A DNA stretch of 64,000 bases from Hymenobacter negativus. GTDB taxonomy: Bacteria; Bacteroidota; Bacteroidia; Cytophagales; Hymenobacteraceae. This document shows positions 1 through 7,877 of the stretch, in pieces; within the stretch, counting starts at the first letter, position 1; each line of letters begins with the position of its first letter. The DNA is taken from the NCBI RefSeq assembly GCF_016056375.1, contig NZ_JAEDAE010000001.1, positions 496,001-560,000 of the forward strand, in the 5' to 3' direction. The notes under the pieces were generated by a model. That model did not search any database and was not told the DNA's origin. It saw only the letters and a program-made list of their open reading frames with translations. The position numbers were made by a program, and so were the translations under genes.

Positions 1-48
1 GGCTTGGGGGGCGAAATCGCCGCCCATTGCGTCGAGGGCTATTTTCAT
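1..48 (-). CDS. plsX: PlsX, phosphate acyltransferase (5' end only)
   Basis: Only the first 16 codons lie in the window; the gene runs off its left edge. The minus-strand translation begins MKIALDAMGGDFAPQA, the characteristic N-terminus of PlsX, which makes acyl-phosphate from acyl-ACP for phospholipid synthesis. It follows rpmF on the same strand after about 120 bases, the order YceD-rpmF-plsX that is widely conserved in bacteria. Context and motif together make the call firm although the piece is tiny. Confidence 0.85.
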   Translation of the reverse strand, partial: MKIALDAMGGDFAPQA

Positions 49-167
49 GAAAGAGGTGTTTGGAGGTAGGTCAGCGGAAAATCAAAAGTACCAAAAATCC
101 GGCCCCGCTGGCTTAAAAAAGGAGCGAAGCCGGACCTAGTGGTGCCGCGAAGTAACAACCAAACGCG

Positions 168-398
168 CTATTCGTCGTCGCCGGTAGCATCGGCCGCAGG
201 AGCGGCGTTGGTTTTTGCGTAGTTTTTGATAGCCAGCTGGCCGTTGTGGTACAGGTCGCCATCCACTACGTAGGCCTTGTGGCGCAGGTGCAGCTCGCCC
301 GTGTTGGGGCACAAGGTCACGGCCTTAGGGGTCAGCTTGTAGTGGGTACGACGCTTGTCGCGAACGGCGGAAGAAGTGCGGCGCTTAGGATGTGCCAT
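168..398 (-). CDS. rpmF: 50S ribosomal protein bL32
   Basis: A 76-residue basic protein starting MAHPKRRTSSAVRDKRRTHY, the hallmark N-terminus of bL32, a component of the large ribosomal subunit. Only one Cys remains (CPNTGELHLRH) where zinc-binding versions carry four, so this is a zinc-independent form. The C-terminus has an acidic, Ala-rich tail (about residues 62-76). It sits between the YceD gene and plsX on the same strand, as expected. Confidence 0.97.
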   Translation of the reverse strand: MAHPKRRTSSAVRDKRRTHYKLTPKAVTLCPNTGELHLRHKAYVVDGDLYHNGQLAIKNYAKTNAAPAADATGDDE

Positions 399-467
399 GG
401 TTTAGTTGAAATTAGGGGATTGAAGTTGCGGTTAACGAGTGGGGAGCGACTCGGGGCACTGACGGAT

Positions 468-1001
468 TCAGTTCAGGTTGCGCAGGGCGGCCCAGCGCGG
501 GTCGGCCGGCTCGTCGTCGTCGGGTCCCTCGTTTTCGTCGCGGGTCGAGAAGATGAGCTTGGTTTCGGCGTCGGGGTTGTCGTCGGCCTCGTTCTGGAAG
601 CGCGGGTGCAGCTTCTTCATGGGCAGGGCCAGGCCGATGTAGTCGTAGAGGTGCTGCGCCAGCGGCAGGGTCTGGGTGTCGGGCGTGATTTGCAGCACGT
701 TGTCGTCCAGCTCCTTAGCTTCGTCGCCGAAGCGCACCAGCAGTTGTTCGTGAATATCCAGCGGCTGGTCGAACTCATCGAGGCTGCGGTCGCAGGTGAG
801 CTGCACGGTGCCGGTGATATGGAAGTTCAGCGTGAGCAGGCGCTCGGTTTTGATGAGCTCCACGTCGGCGTGCAGGTGGCCTTGCTCCACCAGCGGCTGG
901 TCGAACAGGGCGAAGAATTCGGGACCCAGCTCGAACTCAAAGTGGTGCGTTTTCAGCGCCAGCTTGGCTAAGTTGAGGTCGTATTTGCTTTCTTTTTTCA
1001 C
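468..1001 (-). CDS. YceD/DUF177 family protein
   Basis: A protein of about 177 residues with the DUF177 (YceD) pattern: an N-terminal beta-rich part, a central CDRSLDEFDQPLD stretch resembling the family's Cys/Arg motif, and an acidic C-terminus ending DPRWAALRNLN. The family is linked to 23S rRNA accumulation and is nearly always encoded before rpmF, as here. A longer frame opens with TTG at 1025, but that codon lies inside a strong -7 box (1022-1030). The GTG at 1001, giving (M)KKESKYDLN, is therefore the better start. The exact biochemical role is unknown. Confidence 0.88.
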   Translation of the reverse strand: MKKESKYDLNLAKLALKTHHFEFELGPEFFALFDQPLVEQGHLHADVELIKTERLLTLNFHITGTVQLTCDRSLDEFDQPLDIHEQLLVRFGDEAKELDDNVLQITPDTQTLPLAQHLYDYIGLALPMKKLHPRFQNEADDNPDAETKLIFSTRDENEGPDDDEPADPRWAALRNLN

Positions 1002-1021
1002 GGTCGCTTGGATAGCAGGGG

Positions 1022-1030
1022 GCAAAAGTA
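1022..1030 (-). promoter_or_regulatory. -7 promoter box for the YceD-rpmF-plsX unit
   Basis: The minus strand reads TACTTTTGC, a full match to the Bacteroidota -7 consensus TAnnTTTG, about 20 bases before the GTG at 1001. A -33 TTG element is not obvious. It decides the start codon of the YceD gene. Confidence 0.5.
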
Positions 1031-1078
1031 GTGAAAATCCGGCTTTTTGCCAAAAGCTCGGGCTATTTTCCCGGTTGT

Positions 1079-1447
1079 TCAGGCAGTTTTGAGGATGAAT
1101 TCGGGGCTGATGTGCAGGCGCTCGTAGAGCTTTTTGGCCAGGTCCATGGTTACGCGCCGCTTGCCGCTCAGGATTTGGGAGAGGCGGCCGGGCGGCACTT
1201 CGAGCAGGGCGGCGAGTTCCTTTTGCTTAAGGTGCTGTTGCTGGCGCTTCAACTCAATCATGGCCGGCAGGGTAGTGGGCTTGGGCGGCAGGGGAAAAAT
1301 TTCCATCCGAAGCTCGTAGTCCTCGATGGCTTCGGCTAACTCACGGGCACGGGGCTGAATTTCCGGATGCGCGTCTATGTCTTGCGCTTCCAAAGTATCA
1401 AATTCGCGAAACGCTTGGCGCAGTTCTTCGGGGGTGTTAATAATCAT
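1079..1447 (-). CDS. HigA-like XRE-family antitoxin
   Basis: A 122-residue protein. The N-terminal ~60 residues are charged and helical (EELRQAFREFDTLEAQDIDAHPE). The C-terminal half is a helix-turn-helix of the Cro/XRE type (KQKELAALLEVPPGRLSQILSGKR, about residues 72-95), as in HigA antitoxins that bind both toxin and operator. It overlaps the upstream RelE/HigB-like gene by 4 bases, so the toxin is translated first, as in higBA operons. Autoregulation is likely by family but no operator was identified. Confidence 0.85.
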   Translation of the reverse strand: MIINTPEELRQAFREFDTLEAQDIDAHPEIQPRARELAEAIEDYELRMEIFPLPPKPTTLPAMIELKRQQQHLKQKELAALLEVPPGRLSQILSGKRRVTMDLAKKLYERLHISPEFILKTA

Positions 1448-1752
1448 GGCCTTATAAACTCAATAGTAGTCGCGTCAATGGCATCGTATTGCCGATGCGT
1501 GCCGACAAACTTGATATAAACGGTGCGCGTCGTGAAAGAAATGGATGCAATCAAGCGGTAGTGGTTGCCTTTTATGTTGAAAACAAAACGCTGGTTGCCA
1601 ACATAATCAGCAGTACCAAAAGACTGCCGCACGGCTGCACCATTTGCCCAATCAACGCCGCGCACATAGTGGTACCACTCTTCCAAAGCCGATTCCGCAT
1701 CGGGATGGGCCAATACAAAAGCGCGCAACACGGCTCGGCTGATAATGACCAT
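1444..1752 (-). CDS. HigB-type mRNA interferase toxin
   Basis: About 102 residues from MVIISRAVLRAFV. The pattern AESALEEWYHYVRGVDWANGAAVRQSF, broken here as several short blocks, then FNIKGNHYRLIASISF and FVGTHRQYDAI, fits the HigB_toxin (RelE-fold) family, which cleaves mRNA on the ribosome. The frame is open further upstream to 1797, but the ATG at 1752 gives the family-like N-terminus. The stop overlaps the antitoxin start by 4 bases. Basic residues of the KGNHYRL and GTHRQYD blocks, typical of the active site region, are present, so the toxin looks intact. Confidence 0.82.
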   Translation of the reverse strand: MVIISRAVLRAFVLAHPDAESALEEWYHYVRGVDWANGAAVRQSFGTADYVGNQRFVFNIKGNHYRLIASISFTTRTVYIKFVGTHRQYDAIDATTIEFIRP

Positions 1753-1830
1753 GAGCGGATAGAAGCAGAAACGCGGCCGTTGCCAGCCGCGTTTCAAAAT
1801 TAGAAAGAAAATTTCGTTTCTGAGAAGATG

Positions 1831-2865
1831 CTACCGTGCCGAGCGAGGCTGGGCAGCTTCCCAGCGCTGCTTCCAGATGTCGCAAGCCAGGTACACAGCG
1901 GCACGGAAGGACGATTCGTCGGCCCGGTACTGGCCGGCGAGGCCGTAGGCGGTGCCATGGTCGGGCGAGGTGCGGACCACGGGCAGGCCGGCCGTGAAGT
2001 TCACGCCGCGCTCGAAGGCCATGAGCTTGAAGGGAATCAGGCCCTGGTCGTGGTAGAGCGCCAAGGTGGCATCGAACTGCCGGAACTGCTGGGTGCCGAA
2101 GTAGCCATCGGCCGGGAAGGGGCCGACGACGAGGTGGCCGTCGTGGGCAAACTGCTGGATGACGGGCGTCACGAAGTCGCCTTCTTCCTTGCCCAGCAGA
2201 CCGTTTTCGCCGGCATGGGGGTTGAGGCCGAGCACAGCGATGCGGGGCTTGAGGATGCCAAAATCGTTTTTGAGCGACTTGAGCAGCAGGGTGATTTTGG
2301 TGCGCAGCAGCTCAGCCGTGAGCTTGGCGGGCACGTCTTTGAGCGGGACATGGCCGGTGACGGTAGCAATGCGCAGGCCGGCATCCTCGTCCACCAGAAA
2401 CATCAGGCTCTCGGGAGCTTCGAAATAGCTGGTGAGAAACTCGGTGTGGCCTGGGTAGCGGAAATTGTCGGCCTGGGTGTTGTCTTTGCTGATGGGGGCC
2501 GTTACGATGCCGTCGAGCTTGCCGGCTTTGAGGTCGCGGGCGGCGCAAAGCAGGCTTTCACGGGCAGCCGCGCCGGTGGCGGCGGAGGGCTGGCCGGGGG
2601 CGAGAGCAAAATCTTCGTCCCAGCAGGTCACGGCATTGAGGCGGCCGGGGGCAATGTCAGCGGCATCGCGCAACTGGCGAAACTGCAGGTGCTCGGTATC
2701 GGCGGGGGTGGGAAAATCATCGAACAGCGCCGTGGCCGTGCCATAGATAACGGGCGTGCAGATTTTGAGCAGGCGCTCATCGAGAAGGGTTTTATAAATG
2801 ACTTCGGGGCCGATGCCGGCGAGGTCGCCCACGGAAAAGCCGAGGCGCGGGAGGTTGTGGGACAT
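1831..2865 (-). CDS. pdxA: 4-hydroxythreonine-4-phosphate dehydrogenase
   Basis: A 344-residue PdxA of normal length, acting in pyridoxal 5'-phosphate synthesis. It oxidises 4-phosphohydroxy-L-threonine before ring closure with PdxJ. The metal-binding histidines sit in YPGHTEFL, LNPHAGENG and YHDQGLIPFK, and the N-terminal GDLAGIGPEV block is present. The gene follows pepA on the same strand with an intergenic palindromic element (2875-2975) starting about 10 bases before its start codon. pdxJ is not in the window. Confidence 0.96.
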   Translation of the reverse strand: MSHNLPRLGFSVGDLAGIGPEVIYKTLLDERLLKICTPVIYGTATALFDDFPTPADTEHLQFRQLRDAADIAPGRLNAVTCWDEDFALAPGQPSAATGAAARESLLCAARDLKAGKLDGIVTAPISKDNTQADNFRYPGHTEFLTSYFEAPESLMFLVDEDAGLRIATVTGHVPLKDVPAKLTAELLRTKITLLLKSLKNDFGILKPRIAVLGLNPHAGENGLLGKEEGDFVTPVIQQFAHDGHLVVGPFPADGYFGTQQFRQFDATLALYHDQGLIPFKLMAFERGVNFTAGLPVVRTSPDHGTAYGLAGQYRADESSFRAAVYLACDIWKQRWEAAQPRSAR

Positions 2866-2874
2866 TTTTTATTC

Positions 2875-2975
2875 TGTCATCCTGAGCGAAGCGAAGGACC
2901 TTATCCAGTTCGCGCCGCTAGGGTAAGTTAATTGTGACAGAAGCACCCGTAATTAAGATGCTTCCTTCGTCAGCA
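2875..2975. repeat. Family A palindromic element, copy 1 (degenerate)
   Basis: The left arm reads TGTCATCCTGAGCGAAGCG followed by AAGGACCTTATC, identical in core to the arms at 15385, 23041 and 29240. The right arm (GCTTCCTTCGTCAGCATGACA) is decayed. It lies between pepA and pdxA. Confidence 0.75.
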
Positions 2976-2987
2976 TGACAACGAGGG

Positions 2988-4445
2988 TTAAGCAAGCTGC
3001 TTGGTCAGGAACTCATAGAGCAACCGCACGCCCACGCCGGTGCCGCCTTTGCCGCGGTAGCTCTCGGGCGCGGTGAGGTAGGCCGGGCCGGCGATGTCGA
3101 GGTGAATCCAGGGGTAGCCGACGGCGAAGCGCTCCAGGAATTTGGCAGCTGAGATGTGTCCGGCTTCACCCTTGCCGAGGTTGTTGATGTCGGCGATGTC
3201 GGACTTGATGTGGTCGGCATACTCGTCCCAGAGCGGAAACTCCACGAGGCGCTCGTGCACGGCGTGGCCGGCTTCGGCGAGCTTTTGCAGGGTGGCGGGC
3301 TCGGCGGTGCCCATTGAGGCGCTGGCCTCGGTACCGAGGGCGCGCACAGCGGCGCCGGTGAGGGTGGCTAGGTCGATAACCAGTTCGGGCTCGTAGCGTT
3401 TGGCGAAGCTCAAGGCGTCGGCCAGAAGCAGGCGGCCTTCGGCGTCGGTGTTGCGCACTTCCACGGTGAGGCCGGAGTGCATGGTGATGACGTCACCGGG
3501 GGCGTAGGCGAGGCCGCCGGGGCGGTTGTCGGTGGCGGGCACGAGGCCGATGACGTGCAGCGGTACCTGGTTTTTGGCAAGGGCGTAGAGCGTGCCGGCC
3601 ACGGCTGCGCCGCCGGCCATGTCGCACTTCATCATATCCATGCTGTTGGGCGTGGGCTTGAGGCTGAGGCCGCCGGTGTCAAATACCACGCCTTTGCCGA
3701 CGAGGACGTAGGGCTTCTCGTTTTTGGCGCCTTCGGGCTTGTATTCGAGGATGCTGAAGGTGGGCGGCTCCGGTGAGCCGAGGTTGACGGCAAGCAGGCC
3801 GCCCATGCGCAGGGCTTCAATTTTGGCCAGGTCGAGGATGTCGGTGGTGTAGCCGGCTTCGTCGCCGGCCTGGGCCATGCGCTCGGCAAACTGCACGGCA
3901 TTCAGCTTATTGAGCGGGGCGTTAACGAGGTCGCGGGCCAGCTGCACGCCGGCGAGCAGGTTGGCAAGCTCATGAATTTTGGCCACTGAGGTTTGGCCAT
4001 TCACCAGGTAAACCGTTTTTAGGGCCGGAGCTTTGAGCGACTTCTCGTCGGTTTTGTAGCCTTCGAACTGGTAAGCTGTTAAGGCTAGGCCTTCGGCCAG
4101 TAGCAGGGCCGCGTTGGGCGTGGCGCTGAGGTTCTGGATGAAAACTTCGGCTACTTTTTCGGCTTTCAGCTGGGCGTGCAGGGTGTGGCCGGCGCGGCGC
4201 AGTTGCTCGGCTACCTGGGCGGAGGTAGGCTTGTCGGCGAGCACCACGAAGTAGTGGTGGTGGCTGAAATGGTTGAGATGAACGAGCTTCTGCTCGTCGG
4301 CGAGGGCGGCGTTTACGTACTGGCGAGCGGCAGCCACAAGGTCGCCGGCGGCGGCATCGGGCAGGGTAGTGGTGCCAGCGGGCAGGATGAAGACCTGGGT
4401 GGACTGGGCCGGCGCGGCGGCCGCGTGAGCGAGGGCTAAGGACAT
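2988..4445 (-). CDS. pepA: Leucyl aminopeptidase, M17 family
   Basis: A 485-residue cytosolic M17 aminopeptidase that removes N-terminal residues from peptides using two divalent metals. The catalytic C-terminal half shows GKGVVFDTGGLSLKP, MKCDMAGGAAVAG and the family signature NTDAEGRLLLADAL; the N-terminal ~170 residues are the variable regulatory domain. A TACCTTGC -7 box lies 32-39 bases before the start. pdxA follows on the same strand. PepA can also bind DNA in E. coli; nothing here tests that. Confidence 0.95.
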   Translation of the reverse strand: MSLALAHAAAAPAQSTQVFILPAGTTTLPDAAAGDLVAAARQYVNAALADEQKLVHLNHFSHHHYFVVLADKPTSAQVAEQLRRAGHTLHAQLKAEKVAEVFIQNLSATPNAALLLAEGLALTAYQFEGYKTDEKSLKAPALKTVYLVNGQTSVAKIHELANLLAGVQLARDLVNAPLNKLNAVQFAERMAQAGDEAGYTTDILDLAKIEALRMGGLLAVNLGSPEPPTFSILEYKPEGAKNEKPYVLVGKGVVFDTGGLSLKPTPNSMDMMKCDMAGGAAVAGTLYALAKNQVPLHVIGLVPATDNRPGGLAYAPGDVITMHSGLTVEVRNTDAEGRLLLADALSFAKRYEPELVIDLATLTGAAVRALGTEASASMGTAEPATLQKLAEAGHAVHERLVEFPLWDEYADHIKSDIADINNLGKGEAGHISAAKFLERFAVGYPWIHLDIAGPAYLTAPESYRGKGGTGVGVRLLYEFLTKQLA

Positions 4446-4476
4446 AAGCGGAGATGAAGGCCGTAGATTTGAGGCC

Positions 4477-4484
4477 GCAAGGTA
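4477..4484 (-). promoter_or_regulatory. Probable -7 box for pepA
   Basis: The minus strand reads TACCTTGC, close to TAnnTTTG, about 32 bases upstream of the pepA ATG. No clear -33 element. Confidence 0.4.
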
Positions 4485-4543
4485 CTGTTTAGGTAGCGAG
4501 GTTTTTCTGACGTTCGAAATAGTGCGTCGTACTCGGCCAAAAC

Positions 4544-4645
4544 AGCCCGTCGTGCAGGGCGTAGCACAGCATCTTTATCGCATTAGTAAATAATGCTGCT
4601 GCAACGAAGCGGTAAGGATGCTGCGCTGCGCCCTACACGACGGGC
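4544..4645. repeat. Family D long palindromic element
   Basis: Two 37-base arms (from GCCCGTCGTGCAGGGC at 4544; the inverted copy ends ACACGACGGGC at 4645) with about five differences, most of them transitions, separated by a short AT-rich loop. It sits between the divergent genes pepA and rsmA, ending 28 bases before the rsmA start. This is the only copy in the window. Confidence 0.8.
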
Positions 4646-4673
4646 AATTAACACTCTTTAAAATCTTCCTCTC

Positions 4674-5504
4674 GTGAATACCGTCCGCCCCAAAAAGCAC
4701 TTAGGCCAGCACTTTCTGGCCGACCCGAATATTGCCCGCAACATCGTGGGCGCTTTGCAGCTGCCCAACGGGGTGAAGGAAGTGCTCGAAATCGGGCCGG
4801 GTATGGGCGTGCTCACGCAGTACCTGCTTCAGAACCCGGCCTACCAGACCAGCGTGGTCGAGATTGATACTGAGTCGGTGGCCTACCTGAAAGTGCATTA
4901 CCCGGGGCTGGCTGAACGCATTTATGCCACCGACTTCCTGAAGCAGAGCCTGGACACGCTGTTTCCCGGCCAGCCGCTAGCCATCATCGGCAACTTCCCT
5001 TACAATATCAGCAGCCAGATTTTTTTCGCCGTGCTCAACAACCGCCAGCAGGTGCGCGAGGTGGTGGGCATGATTCAGAAGGAAGTAGCCGAGCGCCTGG
5101 CCGAGCCGCCCGGCTCCAAAACCTACGGCATCCTTAGCGTGCTCCTGCAGGCGTTCTATAAGATAGATTATCTGTTTACGGTGCCGCCGCACGTGTTCAA
5201 CCCGCCGCCCAAGGTGGAGTCGGCCGTAGTGCGCCTCACCCGCAACGACGTGCAGCAGCTAGACTGCGATGAGAAGCTGTTTTTCCGGGTGGTGAAACAG
5301 GCGTTCCAAACGCGCCGCAAGACGCTGCGCAACGCGCTGAAACCGTTCGGGATCCCTGCCGAGGCGACGACGGACGCCATTTTTGAGCGCCGCGCCGAGA
5401 CTCTAAGCGTGGCTGATTTTGTGGCGCTGACGCGGCACGTAGAGCAGTATCAGGCGGGCGGTGCGTCGTTGTCGGATTTGAACCCCAACGACATCACCGC
5501 CTAA
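4674..5504 (+). CDS. rsmA: 16S rRNA (adenine1518-N6/adenine1519-N6)-dimethyltransferase
   Basis: A 276-residue RsmA/KsgA that dimethylates two adjacent adenines in helix 45 of 16S rRNA during 30S assembly. Seen: KKHLGQHFLAD at the N-terminus, the SAM-binding block VLEIGPGMGVLTQYL (about residues 39-53), the NFPYNIS catalytic motif (about residues 107-113) and a C-terminal helical domain with TRRKTLRNAL. The start is GTG; no ATG is in frame at the right place. It is divergent from pepA. Confidence 0.97.
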   Translation: MNTVRPKKHLGQHFLADPNIARNIVGALQLPNGVKEVLEIGPGMGVLTQYLLQNPAYQTSVVEIDTESVAYLKVHYPGLAERIYATDFLKQSLDTLFPGQPLAIIGNFPYNISSQIFFAVLNNRQQVREVVGMIQKEVAERLAEPPGSKTYGILSVLLQAFYKIDYLFTVPPHVFNPPPKVESAVVRLTRNDVQQLDCDEKLFFRVVKQAFQTRRKTLRNALKPFGIPAEATTDAIFERRAETLSVADFVALTRHVEQYQAGGASLSDLNPNDITA

Positions 5505-5547
5505 TTTCTCGGTGCAATTCAGTAGTTAACTCCTTCATTTTCCTCCA

Positions 5548-6162
5548 ATGAAAAAAGTTTTCGTTGCCGTTAGCCTGTTGCTGTGCTCCTTTACCATGTC
5601 GGCCGATGGTCCGTGGTTTAGCGGCAAAATCGTGTACCACAACACGTTCAGCACTCTGGCCGGCCAGGATATCACCGAAAAGTTGAGCCCAATTTTCGGT
5701 CTTGAGAACCTCTACTACATCAGTGGGGAAAACTATAAGTCTTACACCGAAAAGAAGCTGATGCTGGAGCTTTATACGGCTAAGACCAATCAGATGCAAT
5801 ACGTTATTAACGGGCAGCATAGCACGGTTGACGCGGCCACAGACACGCCCGGCGCAACAATAAAGCCGCTTACCGGTGAGACGACTATTGCTGGCTACGG
5901 TTGTCATAGTCTGCAAATTGATACTGACGGCATCACGACAGTGTATTATTATTCACCTAAACTGCGAGTGAACCCAGAGCTGTATAAAAAACACTTGGCA
6001 GGTAACTGGTACGCTTTTTTAAAAGCCAGCCATGGCGCACTTCCCCTAAAGTTTATCATGACTGACCGCAAGCAGGGATATATAATGAACTGTGAAGCCA
6101 CTTCCGTAGAGGCAATGGCACTTACAGAAAGCGAGTTCACCATGGAAGCTCCGGCCCGCTAA
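5548..6162 (+). CDS. Secreted protein of unknown function
   Basis: 204 residues with a signal peptide (MKKVFVAVSLLLCSFTMSADG) and a mature part rich in beta-type sequence (FSGKIVYHNTFSTLAG, YISGENYKSYTEKK, YNGQH-like turns, TTIAGYGCHSLQI). The opening 'G-KI-Y' strand resembles GLPGLI/DUF4412-type Bacteroidota exported proteins, but the match is by eye and weak. The base composition is visibly more AT-rich than the neighbouring genes, with poly-A codon runs near the 3' end, which could reflect weak codon selection or acquisition. It lies 43 bases after rsmA and 12 before the dehydrogenase. Confidence 0.75.
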   Translation: MKKVFVAVSLLLCSFTMSADGPWFSGKIVYHNTFSTLAGQDITEKLSPIFGLENLYYISGENYKSYTEKKLMLELYTAKTNQMQYVINGQHSTVDAATDTPGATIKPLTGETTIAGYGCHSLQIDTDGITTVYYYSPKLRVNPELYKKHLAGNWYAFLKASHGALPLKFIMTDRKQGYIMNCEATSVEAMALTESEFTMEAPAR

Positions 6163-6174
6163 CGCTTCCCAACC

Positions 6175-7140
6175 ATGAGCCTCTGCCTCGTCGTCGACGA
6201 AATGCACCCTTCGCTGCAGCCGCTGCTCCAAAGCATCGGCGTCGAAATCGATTACCAACCCAGCTTGACGGCCGCCCAGGTACCGGCCGCCCTGGCCGCG
6301 AAGCCCTACGAAGGCCTGGTAGTGCGCAGCAAGTTGCGTGTAACCGCCGACCTGCTGGCCCACGGCCCGCAGCTGCGCTACGTAGCCCGCGCCGGCGCCG
6401 GCACCGATAACATCGACGAAGCCGCGATGGCGGCGGCTGGCGTGGCGCTGCTAAATGCACCCGAGGGCAACCGCGACGCGGTGGGCGAATTTGCCGTGGG
6501 GCTGCTGCTGGGGCTGCTACGCAACATCGCGCGGGCCGACCACGAGGTGCGCAATGGGCAATGGCGGCGCGAGGCCAATCGGGGGACCGAAATCGGCGGC
6601 AAAACCATCGGGCTGCTGGGCTACGGGCACATGGGGCGGGCGTTTGCGCGGCGGCTGGGGGCGTTTGGCTGCACGGTGCTGGCGCATGACAATGACCCGG
6701 CTGTATGCACCGACGGCCACGCCACGCTGGTGCCGCTGGCCGAGCTGCAGACGCGGGCCGACGTGCTCAGCCTGCATATTCCGTATTCGGCAGCCAACCA
6801 CCATTATGTGGATGAAGTATTCCTGACCGGTTTCGCCAAGCCGGTTTGGGTGATGAACACGGCCCGGGGTGAGGTAGTGGACCAGGCCGCGCTGGTGCGG
6901 GCGTTGCAAAATGGCACGGTGCGCGGCGCGGCCCTCGATGTGCTCGATAACGAAAAGCTCAATACCCTCAGCCCGGCGCAGCAAGCCACGTTCGATTTCC
7001 TGCGAGCGGCTCCCAATGTGGTACTCACGCCGCACGTAGGCGGCTGGACATTTGAAAGTTATGCCCGCATCAACGAAGTGCTGGTGGAGAAAATTCGGGC
7101 TTTTCGGGCGGGCACGTTCGGCGCAAACGCGGGGAGCTAA
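6175..7140 (+). CDS. D-isomer-specific 2-hydroxyacid dehydrogenase
   Basis: 321 residues of the D-2-hydroxyacid dehydrogenase family (SerA/glyoxylate reductase-like), which interconverts 2-keto and D-2-hydroxy acids with NAD(P)H. The dinucleotide-binding loop is GLLGYGHMGRAF (about residues 144-155); the catalytic Arg lies in NTARGEVVD and the His in PHVGGW near the C-terminus. The substrate-binding N-terminal domain includes VRSKLRV and ARAGAGTDNID, as in phosphoglycerate dehydrogenase. No ACT domain follows, so it is a short SerA-like enzyme; its substrate cannot be fixed from sequence. Confidence 0.92.
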   Translation: MSLCLVVDEMHPSLQPLLQSIGVEIDYQPSLTAAQVPAALAAKPYEGLVVRSKLRVTADLLAHGPQLRYVARAGAGTDNIDEAAMAAAGVALLNAPEGNRDAVGEFAVGLLLGLLRNIARADHEVRNGQWRREANRGTEIGGKTIGLLGYGHMGRAFARRLGAFGCTVLAHDNDPAVCTDGHATLVPLAELQTRADVLSLHIPYSAANHHYVDEVFLTGFAKPVWVMNTARGEVVDQAALVRALQNGTVRGAALDVLDNEKLNTLSPAQQATFDFLRAAPNVVLTPHVGGWTFESYARINEVLVEKIRAFRAGTFGANAGS

Positions 7141-7151
7141 TTCGTTTTGCG

Positions 7152-7160
7152 TATCTTTGC
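7152..7160 (+). promoter_or_regulatory. -7 promoter box for greA
   Basis: TATCTTTGC matches TAnnTTTG, 85 bases before the greA ATG and directly upstream of the hairpin at 7174-7215, so that hairpin would be in the greA leader. Confidence 0.5.
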
Positions 7161-7173
7161 CAGGAACCTAAGA

Positions 7174-7215
7174 AGGGAGAACGGTTGGCAGTGCCAGCCG
7201 TTCTCCTTGCTTTTT
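7174..7215 (+). terminator. Hairpin with T-tract between dehydrogenase gene and greA
   Basis: GAGAACGGTTGGC pairs with GCCAGCCGTTCTC over a 3-base loop and is followed by CTTGCTTTTT. It looks like a factor-independent terminator for the upstream gene. Because a -7 box lies just before it, it may instead be an attenuator-like hairpin in the greA leader. Confidence 0.6.
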
Positions 7216-7244
7216 ACCCATTCCGTTCCGCATCCGTTCCCACC

Positions 7245-7718
7245 ATGGCTACTATCAATTATTACACCCCCGAAGGCCTGCAAAAACTGAAGGACGAACT
7301 CCAGGACCTTAAAATCCGGGGCCGGGCCAAGGCCGCCGAAGACCTGCGCGAAGCCCGCGACAAGGGCGACCTGAGCGAGAACGCCGAATACGACGCCGCC
7401 AAGGACGCGCAGGGTTTGCTGGAGCTTAAAATTGCCAAGCTCGAAGAAGTGCTGGGCAACGCCCGCCTTATCGATGAAACCAACATGGATTTCAGCAAGG
7501 TGCTCATCATGAGCAAAGTGAAGCTGAAAAACCTGAAGAACAATATGGTGCTCGACTACACCCTGGTGGCCGAGGAAGAAGCCAACCTGGCCGCTGGCAA
7601 AATCTCGGTGAAGTCGCCCATTGGCAAAGGCCTGCTGGGCAAATCGGCCGGCGACACGGCCGAAATTGTGGTGCCCGCCGGCAAGCTGCAGTTTCAGATT
7701 CTGGAGATTTCGCGCTAG
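7245..7718 (+). CDS. greA: Transcription elongation factor GreA
   Basis: 157 residues, the normal GreA length. The N-terminal coiled coil contains YYTPEGLQKLKDEL and the acidic tip region LREARDKGDLSENAEYDAAKD, with the D and E residues that GreA inserts into the RNA polymerase channel to stimulate transcript cleavage. The C-terminal FKBP-like domain ends SPIGKGLLGKSAGDTAEI. The frame is open 20 codons upstream, but the ATG at 7245 (MATINYYTPEG) is the family start. A terminator follows at 7766-7798. Confidence 0.97.
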   Translation: MATINYYTPEGLQKLKDELQDLKIRGRAKAAEDLREARDKGDLSENAEYDAAKDAQGLLELKIAKLEEVLGNARLIDETNMDFSKVLIMSKVKLKNLKNNMVLDYTLVAEEEANLAAGKISVKSPIGKGLLGKSAGDTAEIVVPAGKLQFQILEISR

Positions 7719-7765
7719 CAAATAGGTGCCTGGTTGCCGGTGCTTGGCGCCTGGCAATTTACCAG

Positions 7766-7798
7766 AAGGGCCGTTCCGAAAGGGGCAGCCCTTTTTTT
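7766..7798 (+). terminator. Terminator after greA
   Basis: AAGGGC pairs with GCCCTT, with an inner GTTCC/GGGGC stem capped by GAAA, followed by a run of seven T. Confidence 0.75.
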
Positions 7799-7877
7799 GT
7801 GCTGCTTTCCGCGAAAGACCGTTATTTGTGCTGCGTGAAACCATGCAACAAGCTCCAACAACCAAGCGTCAATTCCC

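Noticed and set aside
1828..2931. A 367-residue plus-strand ORF opposite pdxA
   Set aside because: A high-GC shadow of a well-identified gene; its end reads into a repeat (CHPERSEG).
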